From contig CAYILR010000014.1 in the NCBI GenBank assembly GCA_964364175.1, positions 1 to 64,000 of the forward strand: a stretch of DNA of 64,000 nucleotides. Direction: 5' to 3'. Of the stretch, positions 1-7,795 are shown in pieces. The notes under the pieces are model-generated. The model saw only the letters and a program-made list of their open reading frames with translations, had not been told where the DNA came from and did no database searches. The DNA comes from CAYILR01 sp964364175 (GTDB lineage: Bacteria; Bdellovibrionota; UBA1018). Position numbers and translations under genes: made by a program. Numbering within the stretch: position 1 is the first letter of the stretch; every line of letters begins with the position of its first letter.

Positions 1-141
1 CCTGTTTATAAATTATGCAAGTGAATCACTCAAACGGGCTGAACAGTTACAAAAGTTTTTTAATTACAGCCTATTGACTTACTATATCACTCGTTACATA
101 CATCGACCCAGTCGAGATGAGAAGTATCTCTCGGAGGTATT
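1..141 (+). promoter_or_regulatory. Leader region of the eight-gene operon
   Basis: AT-rich non-coding stretch before the first gene. A possible sigma-70 -35 (TTGACT, 74-79) is followed by TACATA (95-100), with a spacer shorter than usual. The ribosome binding site GGAGG (133-137) sits just before the ATG at 142. I see no sigma-54 -24/-12 pair here. The promoter call is weak. Confidence 0.3.
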
Positions 142-1146
142 ATGGAGAGACAATATTCAAATAAGGGGAGTTTCTTTCAAGCCGCACACGGTATGCGAGT
201 GTACCTGTTTCCACGTTCCGGGTTCGCGCTGGCGCTGCTGGCAAATGTGATTTGGGGCACGTCGTTCCTGGCCTCGAAGGTCACGCTGTCGGTCTGGGGA
301 CCATTCACGGCGTCTGCGCTTCGTTTTGCGGTTGCAATCGTCGGCATGATCTTGGTGCTACCTGTGCTGAGACTGCCCATTCAGTTCCCGCGCACGCGCA
401 CGGCCTGGTGGCGCGTGTTTCTCATCGGACTTTCCGGCTTCGGCCTGCTTTATCCGCTTCAACTCGGTGGCATGACCTGGATTCCGTCGTCTCTATCAGC
501 TTCAATCATGCTGACCTCGCCACTTTTCGTCCTCGTTTTCGCCACTGGCTTTCTAGGAGAACAGCTCCCGCCGACCAAGCTCGTAGCGATCGGGCTCGGA
601 ATCGTGGGTGGCATCATTCTGGTGAGCCCTGGCAATGTCACGACCGCGATGTGGTCCGTATCGACGCTTCCAAACCTGCTCAAAGGCTTTCTTCTTACGA
701 TTGGGGCTTCATTGAGTCTCGCGGTTTCGGTGGTAGTAACACGGTCGGCCTCCAAGGATCTCGATAGCCGAAGCCTCACATTCTGGTCCATGTGTGTCGG
801 CGAAGCTATGTTGCTCCCGCTTGCACTCCTCGAAAAGCATCGGTCTCCGGTTGGCGCCGCGAGCATGTCGGCAGCGGTGATCGCCCTGATCTTCCTGGCC
901 ATCTTTTGCTCAGTCTTCGCATTCCTCATCTGGAATCGGGCTCTGGCCATCACTACGCCGCAAGAAATTGCCTCCACCATGCACATCAAAACACCCGTGG
1001 CTGTATTGCTCGGAATCGCTTTGGCGGGTGAACCTCTGACCGTTGCTATCGTCTTTGGCACTGCCATGATTTCGTTCGCCGTCTGGCTTTCGCAATGGAA
1101 ACCAAAAGCTGCAAACATGCCCTCTACAATTGAGGTGAGGTCGTGA
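142..1146 (+). CDS. DMT-superfamily transporter with two EamA domains
   Basis: A 334-residue inner-membrane protein with about ten hydrophobic helices in two EamA repeats (roughly residues 37-165 and 190-320). The first repeat opens with the typical NVIWGTSF motif. Members of this family are mostly metabolite or amino-acid exporters. The ATG at 142 follows a good GGAGG; an internal ATG at 193 would remove a hydrophilic start and is the alternative. The stop overlaps the GTG start of the radical SAM gene, so it heads a translationally coupled operon. The family is clear; the substrate cannot be read from the sequence, but the context suggests export of the product of the downstream enzymes. 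Confidence 0.88.
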   Translation: MERQYSNKGSFFQAAHGMRVYLFPRSGFALALLANVIWGTSFLASKVTLSVWGPFTASALRFAVAIVGMILVLPVLRLPIQFPRTRTAWWRVFLIGLSGFGLLYPLQLGGMTWIPSSLSASIMLTSPLFVLVFATGFLGEQLPPTKLVAIGLGIVGGIILVSPGNVTTAMWSVSTLPNLLKGFLLTIGASLSLAVSVVVTRSASKDLDSRSLTFWSMCVGEAMLLPLALLEKHRSPVGAASMSAAVIALIFLAIFCSVFAFLIWNRALAITTPQEIASTMHIKTPVAVLLGIALAGEPLTVAIVFGTAMISFAVWLSQWKPKAANMPSTIEVRS

Positions 1147-1865
1147 CAGGAATCCGGCGCTTTCAACCCGATTTGATTGTCGAGGCCACCTCAACTTGCG
1201 ATCGACATTGCCCCGGCTGTTACGCGCCTAATGCGATTAACTCGCAAAACGCGCTTCGATTGCTCAAGGAAAAACCCCAGTGGTTCCTTTCCCGCGTGGC
1301 CCTAGAAAATGCACTTCAGAGCCTTTCCACCGAAGCAGATCTATCCACTCGGACCATCAGCGTGCGCGGCGGCGAGCCCACAAGACACCCGCACCTCTTT
1401 GAGTTGCTGAAAACGCTGAGAGCGCGAACAAAAGGAATGATCTACCTCGAAACGCACGGGAGATGGGTGTCGTCTGCGGAAGACCATACGGTTTTGCTCG
1501 ATGCCATCGCAGAAACCAAGGCCATCGTAAAAATCTCATTTGACCAAATGCACGGGCTCTCATCGGCAGCACTTCGGGAAATTACGGCTTCGCTCAATCA
1601 GCGAGGTATCTCGTGGTGTGTGGCCATCACCGAATCAACCGATGCAGAATTTGCGCGTGCCCGCAGTCAATGCGACTGGGTAACTAACAATCAGATTTTC
1701 TTTCAGGAAAAAGCTCGTACATCGGATGGCCTCGTTCGCCCAAAGATTGCCGCTATCTCCGTCGAAGGACGCATTTCGGCAGGTGTTTCAGTACGCACCG
1801 ATTTTGGGGTAGCGCCGTCCCCGCGCGCCGAGCAAGTCTTAATACAGGTGGGAGCACGCCAATGA
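1143..1865 (+). CDS. Small radical SAM protein
   Basis: A 240-residue protein with the radical SAM cluster motif CDRHCPGC (Cys19, Cys23, Cys26), which binds a 4Fe-4S cluster and S-adenosylmethionine, and a following GGEP motif near residue 76 that contacts the SAM amino group. There is no C-terminal SPASM-type cysteine cluster, so it appears to be a single-cluster enzyme and is shorter than most family members. It starts with GTG, overlaps the exporter stop by four bases and has a GAGG-type ribosome site. It overlaps the binding-protein gene downstream. The substrate is unknown; peptide or amino-acid modification is a reasonable guess only. Confidence 0.85.
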   Translation: MTGIRRFQPDLIVEATSTCDRHCPGCYAPNAINSQNALRLLKEKPQWFLSRVALENALQSLSTEADLSTRTISVRGGEPTRHPHLFELLKTLRARTKGMIYLETHGRWVSSAEDHTVLLDAIAETKAIVKISFDQMHGLSSAALREITASLNQRGISWCVAITESTDAEFARARSQCDWVTNNQIFFQEKARTSDGLVRPKIAAISVEGRISAGVSVRTDFGVAPSPRAEQVLIQVGARQ

Positions 1866-3058
1866 AGATTCGCGTTCTTTTTACTTTCTTCATGATTGCA
1901 AGCTCCCTTGCAATACCGCTGGCATCCCATGCTGCGCCGGAGTCCGTGCGAATTGGACTTGCTTCCAACTTTTCTGAGCCCAGCTCCAGCACTTCCAATC
2001 CGTATGGCGACTATTTTAGAAGTGCCGTCAAACTAGCGCTTCGAGACGCTGCCCCACGGCTAGAAAAGCGGGGTCTCAAGATCGAACTTGAAGAGTTTGA
2101 CTATGGCACCACGCAGGTTCGCGTCTTGGATGCCGCAAAAAAAGCGGCCGCATCAAACGTCATTGGTGTCCTCGGCTATAATTTTTCCTCTCACGCTCTT
2201 CTCGCTGGACCGATTCATCAGCAGGCTAAGCTCCCCATGCTCACCCCGAGCGCCACTGCTGATCGCATCGGCCGCATGGGACCCTATGTTCACACTGCGT
2301 GTTTCGACAATGCGTTCATGGGCCAGGCGTTGGCTCGCGTTGCGAAGACCCGGCTTCACGCTTCGCGCGCCGCTGTCGTCGTGGCGGCGGACTGCGCCTA
2401 TTGCCAAGATCTGAGCCATGCTTTTGAGACTGAGTTCACGCAGCAAGGCGGTATCGTTTCCGTTCGGTCTGAAGTTCTGCAAGGTGACACGGACTTTTCT
2501 GCATCCGTCGTCCAACTGAGATCTGCCAACTTCGACGTAGTGCTCGTGCCCGGCCAAGATGCGCTCAATTCAGCGAGGATCATATCGGCAGTGCTCAATG
2601 CTGGCATTCACAAGCCCTTTCTCGGTGGTGATGGTTGGGGCGATGTCAGCGACGAATTTTTCTCAGTCTTGGGAAACCAGGGTCTTGAGGGCTATTCCGT
2701 TTCTCACTGGCATCCCGAAGTGGAAAATCCAAAGTCACGCAGCTTTGCGCGGGAGTATTTCGCCAAATTCGGAAAACGTCCCAATGACACTGCCGTTTTG
2801 GCCTACGATGCCACGCTTCTACTGATTGAGGCGATCTTGAACGCCCGCACGATGACTCGCGAAGGATTGGAAGCGGCGCTAGCCGGAATGAAAACCTTCA
2901 CTGGCGTTACGGGCGCCTTCCGCTTTCGCGAAGGCACCGCGCCTGCCAAGAGCCTCGTGCTGTTATCGGTAAACAATAAACATTTCAAAATCATTGAAAC
3001 AATCCCGCCCGCGGCCCAGGACCGTCGTGGACAAAATAAGGTGCGCGGCAATGATTAA
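1862..3058 (+). CDS. Periplasmic ligand-binding protein, LivJ-like (type 1 fold)
   Basis: A 398-residue protein with a clear Sec signal peptide (residues 1 to about 24, ending ASHA) and a type 1 periplasmic-binding fold resembling branched-chain amino-acid receptors. The pattern of a GVLGY..SSHALLAG strand, the TPSAT motif and a late YDATLLLIEA helix fits this family. Usually such proteins feed an ABC importer, but no permease or ATPase gene is nearby. The histidine kinase gene instead overlaps its stop. I infer that it delivers a ligand to the kinase sensor domain, as LuxP does for LuxQ. Family confident, role inferred. Confidence 0.85.
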   Translation: MKIRVLFTFFMIASSLAIPLASHAAPESVRIGLASNFSEPSSSTSNPYGDYFRSAVKLALRDAAPRLEKRGLKIELEEFDYGTTQVRVLDAAKKAAASNVIGVLGYNFSSHALLAGPIHQQAKLPMLTPSATADRIGRMGPYVHTACFDNAFMGQALARVAKTRLHASRAAVVVAADCAYCQDLSHAFETEFTQQGGIVSVRSEVLQGDTDFSASVVQLRSANFDVVLVPGQDALNSARIISAVLNAGIHKPFLGGDGWGDVSDEFFSVLGNQGLEGYSVSHWHPEVENPKSRSFAREYFAKFGKRPNDTAVLAYDATLLLIEAILNARTMTREGLEAALAGMKTFTGVTGAFRFREGTAPAKSLVLLSVNNKHFKIIETIPPAAQDRRGQNKVRGND

Positions 3059-4472
3059 AAACAACCGAGTCAAAACCGAAGTCACACTCCGAGATACGCT
3101 CAATCGTGTCCTTTTGATCACGCTGGGTCTAGTGGCCGCCGTAACGATGGGGATCTTGTTTGCCTATGGCCAAATCAAGCAAACTGTATCGACACGGGCG
3201 CTGGTTTCACTGCTCGAAAAGCAAACCCCCGCGCAAGTTGGGGCGCTGATTCCCTCATTCTTAATTCCCGAGGAACACTCGGGTGCCGCCATCCTCTTGG
3301 CCCGTTTTAAGAAAGACGATGAACTCCAGGATATTTTTGTCCTGGGCCCCGGTGAGAAACTCCAGGCGGAGCTCTCGTCTTGTCATCTGACCGCCGCTGC
3401 AACCACTTGCCTCGATGATGAAGGCCGCCATCTTGCCTATGTCGCGCCCATTCGCGAAGGCACCCGAGACTTTGGTTATCTCGTCAAGATCAAGCGCATC
3501 ACCAATCCGCTCGCCAACGATACGGTTCTCCACATGATCGAAGCGGCTTCAGTTTCGCTGGTCCTAGTTTTCCTAGGTCTGTTCCTGGTATCTTCACGCC
3601 TTACTGCTCGTCTGATCCCGGATGAACTATCCAACTTAGCAGCATGGGTGGAATCTATTCTTGCGGATCAGTCATCGGCCCAAGCGCCGCGACTCAGATT
3701 CAAAGAACTCAACAACCTCGCGGGTCAAATCGCGCAAATTTTGGAAAGACATGAACACGCGCGCGATCAAGCGGTGATCGGTCAGCTTACGAGCGGAATC
3801 ATGCACGACATTCGGACACCGATCGCACCGATTGTGGCGGCCCACCTCCTGGCCGCAGAACAGACCGAAGGCACGGAAAAGCGCCTCAAACGGCTCGAAA
3901 ATCTATTCAAAGCGTGTACCACCAATCTCCCCATCATCGGAAATTTGATTGAGTCCGTTCTCGATGGAAGCCGCGAGATCTACGTCGAGCGCCAACCGGC
4001 AGACTTGAGAGAGACCATCCAGCAGGCGGTAGAACTCTTGTCTCCGCGAGTTTCAAGTCGCAAGGTCGAACTGAATGTGAACCTCGGCGACAGCCCCATA
4101 GTGGTCGCGCATGACCCCTCGCAAATGATCCGCGTCTTTGCGAACGTTCTTCGCAACAGTATTGACGCGATCGACGACGCTCGAAGCAGAGACTCCCAGC
4201 ACCCAGCACGATTCAATATCTCAGTAGAGTTTGCAAAAGACGGTGGTGCCCATGTCGTAATGGAAGATTCGGGCCGAGGACTCCCCGCTGATCCCGAGAA
4301 AGTCTTCCGCGTCTTTAGAAGTTCCAAGCCTCGCGGAAGCGGCCTTGGACTGATGATTTCCAGAAAGATCGTCGAAGCCCATCAGGGCAGCATCACTGCC
4401 GGGCGCTCTGAGCGTCTCGATGGGGCACGCTTTGACATACTCATTCCAGCGATAGCGGAGGCGACAAAATGA
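3051..4472 (+). CDS. Membrane sensor histidine kinase
   Basis: The best start is ATG 3051, eight bases inside the preceding stop and behind an AAGGTG site; this gives 473 residues. Two membrane helices (about 19-41 and 163-181) enclose a periplasmic sensor region of about 120 residues. The H-box is MHDIRTP with the phosphorylated His near 252. The N-box NVLRNSIDAIDDA, G1 DSGRGLP and G2 GSGLGLMIS complete an intact HATPase domain. The neighbours on either side, a binding protein and an NtrC-type regulator, point to a three-part signal relay. The signal is unknown. Confidence 0.92.
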   Translation: MIKNNRVKTEVTLRDTLNRVLLITLGLVAAVTMGILFAYGQIKQTVSTRALVSLLEKQTPAQVGALIPSFLIPEEHSGAAILLARFKKDDELQDIFVLGPGEKLQAELSSCHLTAAATTCLDDEGRHLAYVAPIREGTRDFGYLVKIKRITNPLANDTVLHMIEAASVSLVLVFLGLFLVSSRLTARLIPDELSNLAAWVESILADQSSAQAPRLRFKELNNLAGQIAQILERHEHARDQAVIGQLTSGIMHDIRTPIAPIVAAHLLAAEQTEGTEKRLKRLENLFKACTTNLPIIGNLIESVLDGSREIYVERQPADLRETIQQAVELLSPRVSSRKVELNVNLGDSPIVVAHDPSQMIRVFANVLRNSIDAIDDARSRDSQHPARFNISVEFAKDGGAHVVMEDSGRGLPADPEKVFRVFRSSKPRGSGLGLMISRKIVEAHQGSITAGRSERLDGARFDILIPAIAEATK

Positions 4473-5887
4473 CAGCACTTAACAACGCATTACCCAAGAT
4501 CCTTGCGATCGACGACGATCCGTCGTGGCTAGAGCAGATCCCACTGATTCTTGAAGATGAGTGCCAGGTGGAGAGCTACACAACGATCGACCAGGGACTC
4601 CGTGCGATCGCCATGGACTACTACGATGTACTTCTTCTCGACCTCAACTTTGACGGCGATAGCCGCACAGGGCTCGACGTGTTCCGCAAAATTCAGGCAC
4701 TGGATCGCGGCGTTGATGTCATTGTGGTGAGCGCCGAAACAAACCCGGGGCGTTTGATCGAACTATTTAACGCGGGTGTAAGCCATTTTATTCCAAAACC
4801 CGCTACTCCAAATTCAATCCGTGAGGCAGTAAAAAAGATGATCGAGCAGCGAGAACTACGAGCTCGCGCGGTCAATCGCGAGGTCAGCGGTAAAGAAGGA
4901 CCCACGCTGATTGGCAGGTCGGCGGCAGCTCAACGTTTGCGTGCGGATATTCACCGAGTGGTGACCGCCAAGGCGAACAATATCTTGCTCCTGGGCGACA
5001 CCGGATCGGGCAAAGAGGTCGTTGCAAAAATGATTGCGGGATACGCGGATCGGTCGCCCCGTTTTGTCGCGGTTCATTGCGGAGCGATCAATGCGGGCAT
5101 CGCGGAATCAGAACTGTTTGGCCATGTTCGAGGCGCCTTTACGGGTGCTGACCAGGGGCGCGCCGGGGCGTTTGAGGCCGCGGGCGGTGGCTATGTCTTT
5201 TTGGATGAAATCGGCGAAATGCCTCTTGCACAGCAAGCAAAACTTTTGCGGGTGCTCCAAGAGCGAAAAGTCCAGCGTGTGGGTTCAAATGAGGAAAGGC
5301 CGTGCAACTTCCGGCTCATCGCTGCAACCAATATCAATCTTGAGAAGGCCGTTCAGGAAAAACGGTTTCGCGAAGACCTCTACTACCGCATTGCGGGCGA
5401 GAAGATTATCATTCCGCCGTTAAGCGATCGAATCGAGGACATTCCAGAGTTAGTTTATGATGTGCTTGCGCAAAAGCCCGCTACTCGCAAAATGAAGCTG
5501 ACCGCCGGGGCAATGGCACTGCTTCAGGCCCACGCGTGGCCGGGCAATGTGCGCGAGTTGTTTCATGCTGTTGAACGTCTGGCGAATCGTTGCACTGATC
5601 ACGTGATCCGAGAAAAGGATGTCTGCACGGTAATCCCAGAAGTGGCTTCCATATTCAATTCTCGTGCGACCAAGGTGCTCGTCGGTCGGTACGGCGCCCA
5701 ACTCATCGCCGGGGAACGCAAACGCTTTGAGAAGGCAATCAATGAGGCGCATGGCAACCGTAATAAAGCGGCAATCATTCTTGGAATTTCACGGCCCACT
5801 TTTTTCCGGAAAGCAAAGGAGTTGGGACTCGTCAGGGAGCGAATTCGGGACGACGGCCCGACGGAAGGACCCGAGGTTACTCAATGA
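4469..5887 (+). CDS. NtrC-type sigma-54 response regulator
   Basis: 472 residues with three domains: a receiver (acidic DDD near residues 15-17, phospho-acceptor Asp58 in LLLDL), an AAA+ ATPase (about 145-385) with Walker A GDTGSGKE, the canonical sigma-54 contact loop GAFTGA and Walker B FLDEIGEM, and a Fis-type helix-turn-helix near the C-terminus (NKAAIILGISRPTFFRKA). It should activate sigma-54 promoters after phosphorylation by the overlapping kinase gene. A GGAGG site lies before ATG 4469, which overlaps the kinase stop. Its targets are not visible; no sigma-54 promoter was found before its own operon. Confidence 0.94.
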   Translation: MTALNNALPKILAIDDDPSWLEQIPLILEDECQVESYTTIDQGLRAIAMDYYDVLLLDLNFDGDSRTGLDVFRKIQALDRGVDVIVVSAETNPGRLIELFNAGVSHFIPKPATPNSIREAVKKMIEQRELRARAVNREVSGKEGPTLIGRSAAAQRLRADIHRVVTAKANNILLLGDTGSGKEVVAKMIAGYADRSPRFVAVHCGAINAGIAESELFGHVRGAFTGADQGRAGAFEAAGGGYVFLDEIGEMPLAQQAKLLRVLQERKVQRVGSNEERPCNFRLIAATNINLEKAVQEKRFREDLYYRIAGEKIIIPPLSDRIEDIPELVYDVLAQKPATRKMKLTAGAMALLQAHAWPGNVRELFHAVERLANRCTDHVIREKDVCTVIPEVASIFNSRATKVLVGRYGAQLIAGERKRFEKAINEAHGNRNKAAIILGISRPTFFRKAKELGLVRERIRDDGPTEGPEVTQ

Positions 5888-6549
5888 TTGGAGGAATGAG
5901 TTCCTGTATGCTTCTACTTATGGCGGTTGCGACTCATAAGTCCGTAATCAAGATCGAGCCCCAGCAATTGACGTTGAGGGACGGCGCAAAGGTGAACGTT
6001 CGAGCGGCAACCAAGAAGGATGTTGGCGTAGTAACCGATCTCATCCATCAAGCCTATGGCTACTGGATGGATGAATTTGGGCTAAAACTGAGTCCGCAAA
6101 CCCAGCCCGCTGAGAAGACCGAAAAACACCTTGTCGGCCTAGGTTTTGTGGCAACGGATGAATCGGGAAAAATTGTGGCCACGTTTAGTTCGGATGAGGT
6201 CAAGATCACCGAGACTCCAGAGAATATCGACGTAAAGTTCCGCTTTGCCAACGAGGGAGTGTCTTACACGAAGGTGGAGAACCTCAATACGCCGATCAAT
6301 GGGCGTTATTTAGAATTTAAGAAATTTGCGACCGATCCGCGCCTCGGCAAGCAGGGACTTGGAAAGCAGCTGTATCTCCTGGCTGAAAACTTTGCCCGCG
6401 CCAACGGCTTTGATGGTGTCGAGCTGGAAACAGTCTACGAATGTCGTTGGCTTTATGAATGGTACGTGGAGATGGGCTTTCAGGTCATTGGTCGGCACCA
6501 GTATCCAGGCTCGAAGCTGGATACTTTGATTTTGGTGAAGATGTTTTAG
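5884..6549 (+). CDS. GNAT-family N-acyltransferase
   Basis: 221 residues. The GNAT acyl-CoA binding motif is visible as GKQGLGKQL near residues 156-164, preceded by EFKKFATDPR (beta 4) and followed by a typical LYEWYVEMGF motif. The first 20 or so residues are hydrophobic and look added on; ATG 5884 overlaps the regulator stop, but ATG 5896 or 5911 could be the real start because GGAGG lies at 5890-5894. Its place after the signalling genes suggests it makes or modifies a small signal, perhaps an N-acyl amino compound, but the substrate is not shown by the sequence. Confidence 0.82.
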   Translation: MIGGMSSCMLLLMAVATHKSVIKIEPQQLTLRDGAKVNVRAATKKDVGVVTDLIHQAYGYWMDEFGLKLSPQTQPAEKTEKHLVGLGFVATDESGKIVATFSSDEVKITETPENIDVKFRFANEGVSYTKVENLNTPINGRYLEFKKFATDPRLGKQGLGKQLYLLAENFARANGFDGVELETVYECRWLYEWYVEMGFQVIGRHQYPGSKLDTLILVKMF

Positions 6550-6552
6550 AGG

Positions 6553-7005
6553 ATGGCTGAAGTGAGAACTCGAAGGATGAAGCTAAAGAAAAACTTCACG
6601 CCCCCAAGTTTCGATGATGGCGACGAATTTTTCCCGAACGGCATCTTTGAATTCAACATCACGAAGCTGCTTTCGTTTATCGGTTCTCATCCGAGCGCAT
6701 TTCCAGTCGAAAACGTCGACGTTTCCTCGTTGGTTCGCGGAGTCCCCGATCACCTGGACGACAAGACGGTCCAAAAGGCCAATCTAGCGAACCCGATCGT
6801 TCTTGCTGAAATCAGCCCTGGCCGCTTCAACGTGGTCGATGGCAATCATCGGCTTGAGAAGGCCATGCGCGACGGACTGAAGTCGATTCCGACGTACCGG
6901 GTGGCTGCCGAACAGCATGTACCTTTTATGAAAACAGTCAGGGGTTACCAGGCGTATGTTAAATATTGGAATGAAAAACTGAGAGAGGCACCTGAGCAGA
7001 GATGA
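6553..7005 (+). CDS. ParB/sulfiredoxin-fold protein
   Basis: 150 residues. The segment from about 75 to 125 (NPIVLAEI, then VVDGNHRLEKAMRDG) is the core of the ParB N-terminal/sulfiredoxin fold, where the DGNHR box normally binds a nucleotide. There is no ParB helix-turn-helix domain, so a partition role is unlikely. Stand-alone proteins of this kind include ATP- or CTP-dependent enzymes. It is three bases after the GNAT gene and overlaps the next gene, so it belongs to the operon. The start at 6553 is the first ATG; ATG 6577 has a better GAAGG site. Confidence 0.72.
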   Translation: MAEVRTRRMKLKKNFTPPSFDDGDEFFPNGIFEFNITKLLSFIGSHPSAFPVENVDVSSLVRGVPDHLDDKTVQKANLANPIVLAEISPGRFNVVDGNHRLEKAMRDGLKSIPTYRVAAEQHVPFMKTVRGYQAYVKYWNEKLREAPEQR

Positions 7006-7613
7006 TGACCGCCTTTTTTCCGACTGATCCAAAAAAAATCCGCGATAGAATCAAACGGTACGAGCGCGCATTCAAGGATCCACACCACGATGACGGAGCT
7101 GGCAAACGCTTCCTCTTGGGCCCGCTCTACATGCTCATGGGGGACCTTCCAGGCGCATTGAAGTCTTACACCTGGTACAAGAAGACCTTTCCAGACGACT
7201 GCTGCGAGGCATTCAATCACCTGTGCTGGACTCTGGCACTTTTGAGGTCGGATGACGAGAAGACTGCGAAGGCGAAACTGCGAGAGCTGATTTTTGACAA
7301 CCTTTACATCGTACCCATTTTCTTTGGTGAGGCTCCGGCCAATCACGGCTTTCGTCATTTCTCAAACTGGAGCGAAGCCGCTTATATCTTGGAAGGTCCG
7401 AAGGACGAACTGTTTGCACTATGGAACGAGGCCGAAGCCTCCTGGCTCAAAGCGCAATGGCATTCGCCAGAACTCCAGGTCGACCTCGCGAAATATATTG
7501 AACTCCAACGGAAGCTCGACAAAACGTCGGGAGCAGAGGCTCGAAGCAAAATCATGAAAGAGGCTGATCGAGTAGCACGTGGGCAAAATCATTTGCGCGT
7601 CGTGAAGGCATGA
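7002..7613 (+). CDS. Hypothetical TPR-like protein, end of the operon
   Basis: 203 residues with no signal peptide or membrane helix. The first half has helix pairs resembling tetratricopeptide repeats (YMLMGDLPGALKSYTWY, then AFNHLCWTLALL). The ATG overlaps the previous stop. No catalytic motif is recognised. A scaffold or partner role for the preceding enzymes is possible but unsupported. After its stop the operon ends and a repeat-rich gap begins. Confidence 0.6.
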   Translation: MMTAFFPTDPKKIRDRIKRYERAFKDPHHDDGAGKRFLLGPLYMLMGDLPGALKSYTWYKKTFPDDCCEAFNHLCWTLALLRSDDEKTAKAKLRELIFDNLYIVPIFFGEAPANHGFRHFSNWSEAAYILEGPKDELFALWNEAEASWLKAQWHSPELQVDLAKYIELQRKLDKTSGAEARSKIMKEADRVARGQNHLRVVKA

Positions 7614-7620
7614 AGGCGTT

Positions 7621-7696
7621 GAGACTCGGTTCTTAGCCAGCTCACCTTACTCCAGTGAGACTCCGCGAGACTCAGTCTCACGCGTGAGACTCCGAG
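7621..7696. repeat. Cluster of GAGACTC repeats with an inverted copy
   Basis: GAGACTC occurs at 7621, inside GTGAGACT at 7655-7662 and again at 7684-7691. AGTCTCAC at 7674-7681 is the exact reverse complement of the 7655 copy, giving an 8-bp stem with an 11-base loop. The cluster lies exactly where the signalling operon ends and the conjugation genes begin. It could be a terminator-like structure, a protein binding array or the left end of the element. There is no T-run to mark an intrinsic terminator. Confidence 0.5.
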
Positions 7697-7795
7697 ATCG
7701 CTGCAGATCCTAGACAAAACAACGCTTTACCCAATACCACCAAAATCCAGGCTCTTGGCACGGCCTTGCATTAACTCCCCGTGAAAGGGGATTTT

